NCBI GenBank assembly: GCA_018610095.1
Contig: JAHEOB010000384.1
Location: forward strand, 1-8,723
Length of the DNA stretch: 8,723 bases
DNA from: Halothece sp. MAG
GTDB taxonomy: Bacteria > Cyanobacteriota > Cyanobacteriia > Cyanobacteriales > Rubidibacteraceae
Direction: 5' to 3'
Of the stretch, positions 1 to 6,390 are shown one piece after another; the first letter of the stretch is position 1, and each line of letters opens with the position of its first letter. A program made the position numbers and the translations under genes. A model generated the notes under the pieces. The model worked only from the letters and a program-made list of their open reading frames with translations, did no database searches and was not told where the DNA came from.

Positions 1-316
1 CTGCTTGTTTTAGGGCTTCTAATTCTTCTCTAGCGCGACCAAAAATGAAGGGATCACCATTTTTTAGGCGGACAACTTGCTGGTTTTGTTTCGCATAATA
101 AAGTAAAAGGCGATTGATTTCAGTTTGGGGAGTACTCGGTTTTCCACCTCGTTTGCCAACATCAATTTGCTGGCAAGTTTCAGGTAAAAGATCTAAAATT
201 TCTTGATCAACTAAGGCATCATAAATTAAGATATCAGCTTCAGTTAATAGATCTCTGGTTTGTTGCGTTAGATAAGCACTTTTTCCTAAACCAGAACCGA
301 CAAGGTAGATTTTCAT
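1..316 (-). CDS. cobA: Uroporphyrinogen-III C-methyltransferase (SUMT), N-terminal part, runs off the window
   Basis: SUMT uses two S-adenosylmethionine to methylate uroporphyrinogen III at C2 and C7, giving precorrin-2, the branch point to siroheme and cobalamin; it is a soluble enzyme. Only the first 105 codons are present. They show the family landmarks: the glycine-rich N-terminal strand MKIYLVGSGLG (1-11), IYDALVD (31-37), DVGKRGGKPSTPQTEIN (52-68) and RLKNGDPFIFGR (83-94) followed by an EE pair. The first glycine motif reads GSGLG rather than GAGPGD; from memory this is usual for cyanobacterial CobA, so I do not read it as damage. The ATG is well bounded, because an in-frame TGA lies six codons upstream. 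No Shine-Dalgarno is visible. It lies 62 bases downstream of the 695-residue gene on the same strand, so co-transcription is possible. Family assignment is confident; the C-terminus is not visible. Confidence 0.93.
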   Translation of the reverse strand, partial: MKIYLVGSGLGKSAYLTQQTRDLLTEADILIYDALVDQEILDLLPETCQQIDVGKRGGKPSTPQTEINRLLLYYAKQNQQVVRLKNGDPFIFGRAREELEALKQA

Positions 317-350
317 ATTGTCTTTTTTACTTCAAAATTGCACTTTCTGG

Positions 351-364
351 TTAATAATTATTAA
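351..364. repeat. Perfect 14-base palindrome upstream of cobA
   Basis: The bases TTAATAATTATTAA form a perfect palindrome in the 62-base gap between the 695-residue gene and cobA, about 35 bases upstream of the cobA ATG. It could be an operator or part of an AT-rich promoter, but AT-only palindromes arise easily by chance in DNA of this composition. No NtcA-type GTA-N8-TAC site was seen in this gap. Confidence 0.3.
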
Positions 365-378
365 TAGTAACTGGCTAA

Positions 379-2466
379 CTAACTTTGAAATAATTTTTGT
401 TTTAATTTACTATTGCCCCATTTTCGTTTACACGCTTTATCAAAATAATGCTTAGAAAATTCAGGATAGTTTTGCAATTGTTGAGAACAAGTTGCCATTG
501 ATTTTAGTTGCTTACGTACCCAATTTAGGGCTTTGCTTTTCTTGAATCCTTTCGCATTCGCGCGGTGATAAAGTTTAAAAATCATTTCGTTTTCATCTCC
601 TTCCACTAAAAAAACTTCCATTTGTTGTAATGCTTGAATCCGTTTACGTTTTTCACGAGTTTCCTTAGCAATTTCACTAAACCGTTCCTGACGACGCTTG
701 GCAATTTCTTCAGCGTCAAACTGATTGATTAAGGCTAATAATTTTTCTTCAATTTGTTCTGGCGTAAAAATTAACAGTTCCAACTCCGTTAACGGATCAC
801 CAAAGCGAAATTGTCCTTCTTTTTCCAAATGCTTAACGTGTTCAATATCTCCAAGCGGAGGAAACATGGTTTTTCCAATGGTGTAAGGAGTGTGAAACTG
901 AAAACAGTCTTCCGGTTCAGAAGAATCAGGAACCATAATTTCTGTCGAAAATAAGGAATAATAATCTTCAACTTGCGAAACAAAATTATCTTGATAAGGA
1001 TCGTAGTAACCATAATCAGGTTTGTCAGGACGATAAAAGGTTAATTTAGCAATGGGACAGGTATTTAAAATCGCGATCGCGCTGTTTTTTAAATGATAAA
1101 ATCGTTGTGACTTTTGCCATAACCCATGTTCTTGTAAACTTTTAGCTGCCCGTGACGCCCAACGGGTGAATTCCGCCAATTCAAAATAACCAGACCATTG
1201 TGGGAAATGCGTTAACCAATGCACTTTTCTTGCTTGTAATGCTTTTTCAAATTTTTCTCGAAATAGGCTAACGGTTTGACGTTGTTGTTCTAAAATTTCT
1301 GCGCGATCGCGCTGGGCAGCCTCTGCTAATTGTGAAAATTTCTGTTCTCGATGATCTTTCAATTTCTCTAATTTGGGATCAGCCAGACAACGATTCATTG
1401 CTTTCGTAACTTGTTTGGGCGTAAATAACTGCCCGTCATCCATTAATTGATCATTCCACCAAAACTTAAACTGAGTTTTCGGACATTCTATTTCTTTAAC
1501 AATTACATCTTCAGGTAAAGGTAAACTATAACGTTTTTGCTGATGACTGGGAATGACAAATAAAGCCGTTTCAGAAATATCAGAGACAGCTAACTCACAA
1601 AGATAAAATCCTTTACCAAGATATTGCCCTTTTGCCGTTTCACAATAAGCTGACCAACCTTGTTGATGCCAAACCACATCAGGGGGATAATCTTCAGTAA
1701 AATGAAAATGTAAACTGCTACCTTGAGAATTAACCAGAAGCGCGATCGCGCTTGCCTTCAAATTTTCTAATTCATCCACAATGGCTTGGTATTGTCCCCC
1801 TTTACTTTTTGATCGCTTAACTTTTTCTTGATATTGTAGGGAAACTTGATGGGCAACCACCGTCCAATAAGCTAATTCAAAAACGTCTGCAAACTCCCCC
1901 CAATTTTCTTTAGCAGTTTCTAGAAATAAGAACTTTTCCTGACGTTGTTCTTCTCGTTGACGACGGGTTTGGTTTGCCACTTGGGCTGCTTGTTGGCGCC
2001 GTTGCTGCTTTTGACTGCGATCCTGTTCTCGCCAAGTTTCCACTTGATTGATTATCGCGATCGTTCCCAATAAATCATAAACGGGATAAATGCCATACTT
2101 AAAAGTTTCATAACATAAAACGGGTAAATAATCCGCTTCCGTCCAACGTTTTCGTTCGGTTTTCGTACAAGCTAAAATTTCTTCTAATTGAGTCGGATGT
2201 AGTCCAAACGTTACGGAATTTTTCTCAAAGAGTTGCCATAATTGCTGACGATTAATCGCATCCAAAATACAATCAATAATTTCATCTTTTTTAGTTTTCT
2301 TAGGGATATTTGTAATTTCTAGCTTTTCTTTAGCAAACTGCATCAAGGTTTCCTTGTTAAGAAACCGTAAAAAATACACAAGGGGTTCCCGATCCGCTAA
2401 ATCAAGTTGATAGAGTAAATACCGACCAACTTGGATGGCATATTGTGCAAAAACTGTTTCTGTCAT
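379..2466 (-). CDS. Unrecognised 695-residue protein with two tandem modules and coiled coils
   Basis: I do not recognise this protein and assign no function. It is soluble (no membrane segment or signal peptide) and highly charged. Residues about 38-72 form a helix-loop-helix with a basic loop (IPKKTKK) that weakly resembles SAP or Rho-N domains. Three charged, Q/R/E-rich coiled-coil stretches lie near 148-178, 370-406 and 583-615. Two modules of about 220 residues look homologous: LKASAIALL (236-244) matches LKNSAIAIL (459-467), QFKF (332-335) matches QFRF (552-555), LFTPKQV (347-353) matches IFTPEQI (566-572), and REQKFSQLA (373-381) matches RRQERFSEIA (591-600). The C-terminal 60 residues are basic. 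The ATG at 2464-2466 has no Shine-Dalgarno. It carries three HIP1 sites, so it is not an obvious recent import. It is divergent from the DUF39 gene and precedes cobA. The reading frame is certain; the function is unknown. Confidence 0.9.
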   Translation of the reverse strand: MTETVFAQYAIQVGRYLLYQLDLADREPLVYFLRFLNKETLMQFAKEKLEITNIPKKTKKDEIIDCILDAINRQQLWQLFEKNSVTFGLHPTQLEEILACTKTERKRWTEADYLPVLCYETFKYGIYPVYDLLGTIAIINQVETWREQDRSQKQQRRQQAAQVANQTRRQREEQRQEKFLFLETAKENWGEFADVFELAYWTVVAHQVSLQYQEKVKRSKSKGGQYQAIVDELENLKASAIALLVNSQGSSLHFHFTEDYPPDVVWHQQGWSAYCETAKGQYLGKGFYLCELAVSDISETALFVIPSHQQKRYSLPLPEDVIVKEIECPKTQFKFWWNDQLMDDGQLFTPKQVTKAMNRCLADPKLEKLKDHREQKFSQLAEAAQRDRAEILEQQRQTVSLFREKFEKALQARKVHWLTHFPQWSGYFELAEFTRWASRAAKSLQEHGLWQKSQRFYHLKNSAIAILNTCPIAKLTFYRPDKPDYGYYDPYQDNFVSQVEDYYSLFSTEIMVPDSSEPEDCFQFHTPYTIGKTMFPPLGDIEHVKHLEKEGQFRFGDPLTELELLIFTPEQIEEKLLALINQFDAEEIAKRRQERFSEIAKETREKRKRIQALQQMEVFLVEGDENEMIFKLYHRANAKGFKKSKALNWVRKQLKSMATCSQQLQNYPEFSKHYFDKACKRKWGNSKLKQKLFQS

Positions 2467-2482
2467 CTATTCGTTATTATCA

Positions 2483-2496
2483 GTGATTGGTGATTG
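2483..2496. repeat. Two tandem GTGATTG heptamers
   Basis: GTGATTG occurs twice in direct tandem (2483-2489 and 2490-2496), just upstream of the 695-residue gene. Cyanobacterial genomes are known for short tandemly repeated repetitive heptanucleotides (STRR) in intergenic DNA, and this could be a minimal or decayed example. Two units are too few to be sure. Confidence 0.35.
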
Positions 2497-2535
2497 AACT
2501 TCCTTTTATTATCTATCTTAGTTGGTAACTTTCCC

Positions 2536-2550
2536 AAACTGATATAGTTT
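2536..2550 (+). promoter_or_regulatory. Candidate -10 box within an inverted repeat, upstream of the DUF39 gene
   Basis: TATAGT at 2543-2548 is one base from the sigma-70 consensus TATAAT and lies 37 bases before the DUF39 ATG, giving a leader of about 30 bases. It sits inside a 15-base inverted repeat, AAACT-GATAT-AGTTT, which could be an operator overlapping the promoter. No good -35 hexamer is present at 16-18 bases upstream (TTGGTA at 2522 is only 15 away). The divergent 695-residue gene shares this 119-base region, but I found no convincing promoter for it. Confidence 0.3.
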
Positions 2551-2585
2551 AATGGATTCAAGCTAAACGAAAATCAACCAACCAT

Positions 2586-3800
2586 ATGCGGACGATCGCG
2601 CAGATCAACGAAAAAATCAAAGACCAGAAAGCTGTTGTCTGGACGGTCGAAGAATTAAAAGCTCAGGTTGCCGAAAAAGGGGTGACTCAAGTAGCAAAAG
2701 AAGTGGATGTGGTGACCACTGGGACATTTGAACCCATGGAGTCATCAGGGGCAATGATTAATCTTGGCCATACCGATCCCCCGATCAATATTCGGCAATG
2801 CTGGCTGGACAGCGTTCCCACCTATGCGGGGTTGGGAGCGGTTGATCTTTATATTGGTGCTACCGCTAGTCCTGATTATAGTAGCTCAGGAGAAACCAGT
2901 GAATTAGAAACCCGTCTCGGGGTTGCCCATAAACAACGGGGAGGGGGTCACGTTATCCAAGACTTAATTGCTGGGAAACCTATCCAATTAAAAGCTATTG
3001 GACAAGTGAGTGATTGTTATCCTCGCGCTTCGTTTCAAACCACAATTACTCGGGATACAATCAATCAATTTTATCTTTACAATCCTCGCAATGTGTATCA
3101 AAATTTCATTGTCGGCGTGAATGCAGGCGATCGCGTTCTCCACACTTATCTTGGGCCACTCCATCCTGATTTAGGAAACGCCGTTTATTCTTCACCAGGG
3201 GCAATATCACCCCTATTCAATGATCCCAAATTAGAACTGATTGGCATTGGCACTCGTATTTTTTTAGGCGGTGGCATGGGCTATGTTGCAGCAGAGGGGA
3301 CGCAACATTTTCCCAAACAACGGCGATTAGACAATCAAACCCCGATTGGGCCAGCAGCCACTTTAACCTTAATAGGAGACGCCAAGGAAATGACTCCGCG
3401 TTGGGTACGGGGATGTTACTTTAACAATTATGGGCCGTCATTGATGTTAGGGGTGGGGATTCCCTTACCCATGTTGAACGAACAAGCAGTCGCCAATTGT
3501 GCCATTACAGATGAAGAAATTGTTGCCCCTATTGTCGATTTTTCCATTCCAAGGCGCGTTCGTCCCACCTTTGGTTTAGTCAGTTATGCTCAACTCAAAA
3601 GCGGAACTATTCAAATTGAAGGAGAAACGGTACGAACTGCCCCTTTAGCAAGTATTCCGCGATCGCGCGAAATTGCCAATCTTTTAAAAGAACAAATCAC
3701 TCAAGGAACATTTTTCTTAGCTGAACCAGTTGCGCCACTACCCATGGATCGGGCATTTCTGCCTCAAGATCGCTGGGGTTCTCAATTTGCTTTAGAATAA
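2586..3800 (+). CDS. DUF39 / HcyBio-family homocysteine biosynthesis protein
   Basis: This 404-residue protein matches the DUF39 (HcyBio, Pfam PF01837) family. In methanogens, family members together with a ferredoxin-like partner convert aspartate semialdehyde and a sulfur donor to homocysteine, bypassing O-acetyl- or O-succinylhomoserine. Visible landmarks are the region around GAMINLGHTDPP (55-66), C72, YIGAT (89-93), the VSDCYPR motif with C144 (likely the catalytic sulfur-carrying cysteine), a glycine-rich LGGGMGYV (227-234) and GDAKEMTPRWVRG (264-276). Archaeal relatives often carry C-terminal CBS domains; this one ends after the core. The partner iron-sulfur protein is not in the window. 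The start is the first ATG, without a Shine-Dalgarno sequence. Its 3' end overlaps mreC by 19 bases, tail to tail. Family assignment is strong; the exact reaction in cyanobacteria is inferred from archaea. Confidence 0.88.
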   Translation: MRTIAQINEKIKDQKAVVWTVEELKAQVAEKGVTQVAKEVDVVTTGTFEPMESSGAMINLGHTDPPINIRQCWLDSVPTYAGLGAVDLYIGATASPDYSSSGETSELETRLGVAHKQRGGGHVIQDLIAGKPIQLKAIGQVSDCYPRASFQTTITRDTINQFYLYNPRNVYQNFIVGVNAGDRVLHTYLGPLHPDLGNAVYSSPGAISPLFNDPKLELIGIGTRIFLGGGMGYVAAEGTQHFPKQRRLDNQTPIGPAATLTLIGDAKEMTPRWVRGCYFNNYGPSLMLGVGIPLPMLNEQAVANCAITDEEIVAPIVDFSIPRRVRPTFGLVSYAQLKSGTIQIEGETVRTAPLASIPRSREIANLLKEQITQGTFFLAEPVAPLPMDRAFLPQDRWGSQFALE

Positions 3801-4561
3801 TCTATATTAGTCGATTTTTTTTCTTGATCCGTATGAATTGACACCCATTCTAACGTTTTAATAGGAACGTTCAACTCCACAATTGCTTCAGGGGAAGGAC
3901 TCTGTTCTAAGTCCACTTTTGTCACTTCACCCACAGGAATCCCTGGCGGATACAATTGACTGGCAGGGGAGGTGATAATGCTATCCCCCGGTTCCACATC
4001 AGGGGAAGTGTTAAAAAATTCCATCACCCCTTGATGATTACCCTGCCCACTCATCACTCCCATATTCCGACTACGACTAACAATGACCCCCACGCGAACA
4101 TTGGGATCACTAATTAATAACACTAAACTTGTATTTGGGGTCACTTGTTGCACTCGTCCCACTAATCCCCCAATACCAGTGACAACATCTCCTTCTTTCA
4201 CCCCTTGATTACGACCAATGCCAACTGTGAGTTGCTGCCACCAATGATCCGCACTGCGACCAATAATGGGAGCGGTTTTTAAGGATTCTGGTTGGTTATC
4301 GTGATATTCTTCCCACTCTTTTAACTTTTGATTTTGTTGTTCTAACTCTTCAATACGTTGCTCTAATTCTTTAATTCTGGCATTGGTAATTTCATCATCT
4401 CGTTGCGTTTGTACGATTTCTAATGGTCGTGTTAACCAATAGTACAGTTCATAAATCGGAAAAGCCTGGGTTTGTCGAATGACCCATGCTGTTACTAATA
4501 ATAAAATCAGGATTATAAACTGCGATCGATGCTGACTCCACCACTGACGAACCGAAAACAT
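3782..4561 (-). CDS. mreC: Rod-shape-determining protein MreC
   Basis: MreC is a bitopic membrane protein of the elongasome. It links cytoplasmic MreB to periplasmic peptidoglycan synthases and sets cell width and shape. The 259 residues show the full architecture: a short basic cytoplasmic N-terminus, one membrane segment (about 14-28), a periplasmic coiled coil (about 57-86) and a double beta-barrel domain from about 96. The barrel domain includes the hallmark GDSIITSPASQLYPPGIPVG (192-211). Length is typical. The ATG is the only reasonable start; the next Met is at 167. Unusually, neither mreB upstream nor mreD downstream is adjacent: downstream lies the convergent DUF39 gene, upstream a spacer and the divergent radical SAM gene. 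The last six codons overlap the DUF39 3' end on the other strand. Identification is confident. Confidence 0.95.
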   Translation of the reverse strand: MFSVRQWWSQHRSQFIILILLLVTAWVIRQTQAFPIYELYYWLTRPLEIVQTQRDDEITNARIKELEQRIEELEQQNQKLKEWEEYHDNQPESLKTAPIIGRSADHWWQQLTVGIGRNQGVKEGDVVTGIGGLVGRVQQVTPNTSLVLLISDPNVRVGVIVSRSRNMGVMSGQGNHQGVMEFFNTSPDVEPGDSIITSPASQLYPPGIPVGEVTKVDLEQSPSPEAIVELNVPIKTLEWVSIHTDQEKKSTNIDYSKAN

Positions 4562-4562
4562 A

Positions 4563-4570
4563 ACCTCCTT
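4563..4570 (-). promoter_or_regulatory. Strong but very close Shine-Dalgarno of mreC
   Basis: On the minus strand AAGGAGGT stands one base before the mreC ATG, leaving only two bases between the GGAGG core and the start codon. It is the strongest Shine-Dalgarno match at any start in this window, but the spacing is well below the usual 5-9 bases. No alternative ATG, GTG or TTG lies in frame within the next several codons, so the annotated start stands. Confidence 0.6.
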
Positions 4571-4576
4571 GATGGG

Positions 4577-4610
4577 ATAATACCATTGAATCCCGCTCCA
4601 CTGTTGTCAA
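4577..4610 (-). promoter_or_regulatory. Candidate promoter elements for mreC
   Basis: On the minus strand an extended -10 motif, TGG-TATTAT (4585-4577), lies just upstream of mreC. A perfect -35 hexamer TTGACA (4610-4605) lies further up, but the spacer of 22 bases is too long for both to act in one sigma-70 promoter. If the extended -10 is used, the transcript would begin at or within the Shine-Dalgarno, giving an almost leaderless mRNA. Motif evidence only. Confidence 0.3.
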
Positions 4611-4616
4611 CATTAA

Positions 4617-4652
4617 TTGCTCTCAAAGCGAGCAACGCCCTGTTTTTGTTGC
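4617..4652 (+). repeat. Two overlapping, mutually exclusive inverted repeats in the divergent spacer
   Basis: The spacer between mreC and the radical SAM gene contains TTGCTC (4617-4622) pairing with GAGCAA (4630-4635), and GCAAC (4632-4636) pairing with GTTGC (4648-4652). The shared GCAA segment means only one hairpin can form at a time. A short T-tract (4642-4646) lies in the loop of the second. The stems are short (6 and 5 base pairs), so this is a weak call. The direct repeat CATTAATTG (4611-4619 and 4668-4676) flanks the pair. Confidence 0.3.
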
Positions 4653-4779
4653 AAAGGCATCTCGAGGCATTAATTGTTTCCCAATCAGACCCTTTGAGTC
4701 AACTTAGTATCTATTCTCTCATGTCCTACCACGATTAGTCATCTAAGATCGGAACTGCCGTCGTTATTGCAATGATTTC

Positions 4780-6390
4780 ATGGTGAGTATCTTTAGCCAA
4801 GAACGTCTGTTATTTACGCCCACGCCTCCCAAAACAGATGCTATTCCCGTTATTTATGCGTTTCCCAATACCTACCAAATTGGCATTACCAGTTTAGGGT
4901 ATCAAGTGATCTGGGCGATGTTTGCCCAACGAGAAGATGTTACTGTTAGTCGTGTATTTACCGATATTCAAGAATCACTCCCCCGTCATCCTGAACTATT
5001 TGGGTTTTCTATTTCTTGGGAACTGGACTACATTAATCTTCTCAATCTCCTAGAGTCCTTTGATATTCCCTTTCATAGTGTTGATCGAGAGGATAATCAT
5101 CCCTTGATTTTTGGTGGGGGACCAGTATTAACAGCCAATCCAGAGCCCTTTGCTGCCTTTTTCGATCTGATTTTGTTAGGGGATGGGGAAGAATTGCTTT
5201 CTAATTTAATTGAAACCGCAAAACAAGTTCGAGGCTGCGATCGCGCAACGAAATTAAAAACGTTTGCGCAAGTGCCAGGGATTTATGTTCCCAGTTTATA
5301 CGAAGTAACCTACGATTCTCCAGAAGGCGTCATTACCGACATTTCTCCCATTTATTCTGAAATTCCAGCCCAAGTGCAAAAACAAACTTATCGCGGGAAT
5401 ACGTTATCCGCTTCCACCGTTGTTACAGAAAATGCCGCTTGGGAAAACATTTATATGGTTGAAGTGGTGCGAAGTTGCCCTGAAATGTGTCGTTTTTGTT
5501 TAGCCAGTTATCTAACGTTGCCGTTTCGGAAAGCAGGTTTAGAAGGATCATTAATTCCAGCTATTGAACAAGGTTTAAAAGTAACCAATCGTATCGGATT
5601 ATTAGGGGCTTCCGTTACTCAACATCCTGAATTTGAAGACTTATTGACCCATTTATCCCATCCCAAATATGAGGATGTTCGCCTGAGTGTCTCTTCCGTG
5701 CGTACCAATACTGTTACCGAAAAATTTGCGAAATTGTTAGCACAACGAGATGCGCGATCGTTGACCATTGCTGTTGAAAGTGGCTCGGACAAATTACGGA
5801 AAATTATTAATAAAAAATTAGATAATGAAGAGATTATACAAGCGGGTGTTAATGCCCAAGCAGGGGGATTAAAAGGATTAAAACTCTATGGCATGGTGGG
5901 TGTTCCCGGAGAAGAAGAAGCTGATATTGATGCCACCGTTAATATGATGTTGCAGTTGAAAAAAGCAGCCCCGAACTTAAAATTAACCCTCGGCTGTTCC
6001 ACTTTTGTTCCCAAAGCCCATACGCCCTTCCAATGGTTTGGTGTTAATAAAGCGGGGAAAAAACGATTAAATTATTTACAGAAAAAGCTGCGATCGCGCG
6101 GAATTGAATTTCGGCCTGAAAGTTATAATTGGTCAGTCATTCAAGCGTTAATTTCACGGGGGGATCGACGGTTAACCCCACTTTTAGAACTGACCCGTCA
6201 CTATGGCGACTCAGTAGGCAGTTATAAACGGGCTTTCAAAGAATTAAAAGGACAACTTCCCCCACTGGAATTTTATGTTCATCAAAATTGGGATACGACA
6301 CAAGTGTTACCTTGGTCCCATTTACAAGGATCATTGCCTCAGAGGGCGTTAGAGAAACATCTACAAGATGCTATGAGTTATATCAATTAA
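4780..6390 (+). CDS. Radical SAM protein with N-terminal B12-binding-like domain (TIGR03960-like)
   Basis: A 536-residue radical SAM enzyme of unknown substrate. The N-terminal half (about 22-145) is a Rossmann-like domain of the B12-binding type, with TYQIGITSLGYQ (31-42), FGFSISWELDY (74-84), a GGGP loop (112-115) and LGDGEE (133-138). I see no DxHxxG cobalamin ligand motif there. The radical SAM domain starts near 222; C233, C237 and C240 (CPEMCRFC) form the CX3CX2C motif for the SAM-binding 4Fe-4S cluster. ESGSDKLRK and KLYGMVGVPGEEEADI are later SAM-domain landmarks. The C-terminus has SRGDRRLTPLLE and a LPWSHL stretch seen in the TIGR03960 group. In many bacteria such proteins are fused or adjacent to a DUF2344 domain; none is present here. 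GTG at codon 2 is an alternative start. The TAA overlaps the ABC ATPase stop by convergence. Fold confident, function unknown. Confidence 0.88.
   Translation: MVSIFSQERLLFTPTPPKTDAIPVIYAFPNTYQIGITSLGYQVIWAMFAQREDVTVSRVFTDIQESLPRHPELFGFSISWELDYINLLNLLESFDIPFHSVDREDNHPLIFGGGPVLTANPEPFAAFFDLILLGDGEELLSNLIETAKQVRGCDRATKLKTFAQVPGIYVPSLYEVTYDSPEGVITDISPIYSEIPAQVQKQTYRGNTLSASTVVTENAAWENIYMVEVVRSCPEMCRFCLASYLTLPFRKAGLEGSLIPAIEQGLKVTNRIGLLGASVTQHPEFEDLLTHLSHPKYEDVRLSVSSVRTNTVTEKFAKLLAQRDARSLTIAVESGSDKLRKIINKKLDNEEIIQAGVNAQAGGLKGLKLYGMVGVPGEEEADIDATVNMMLQLKKAAPNLKLTLGCSTFVPKAHTPFQWFGVNKAGKKRLNYLQKKLRSRGIEFRPESYNWSVIQALISRGDRRLTPLLELTRHYGDSVGSYKRAFKELKGQLPPLEFYVHQNWDTTQVLPWSHLQGSLPQRALEKHLQDAMSYIN

Larger units (their letters stand above)
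1073..6097. repeat. HIP1 octamers (seven copies)
   Basis: Perfect GCGATCGC palindromes start at 1073, 1303, 1742, 3127, 3659, 5237 and 6090. This is the highly iterated palindrome HIP1, typical of many cyanobacterial genomes. All seven lie inside coding sequence: three in the 695-residue gene, two in the DUF39 gene and two in the radical SAM gene. None occurs in mreC or in the last 2.6 kb. Near-matches (for example around 2055, 4521 and 5754) were not counted. Confidence 0.9.

Noticed and set aside
789..1013. A 74-codon open frame on the minus strand
   Set aside because: It lies wholly inside the 695-residue gene in another frame and has no recognisable motif.
3801..3830. Possible rho-independent terminator with an eight-T run after the DUF39 gene
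   Set aside because: The T-run is real, but the upstream sequence offers only a 4-base AT-rich stem (TAGA/TCTA), too weak to call a terminator, and it lies within mreC coding sequence.
4694..4717. A sigma-70 promoter for the radical SAM gene (TTGAGT with TATTCT)
   Set aside because: The spacer is only 12 bases and no better hexamer pair was found, so it is not supported.
4529..4738. A 69-codon plus-strand open frame across the mreC start and spacer
   Set aside because: It begins inside mreC on the opposite strand, has no ribosome binding site or family resemblance, and its content looks like translated spacer.
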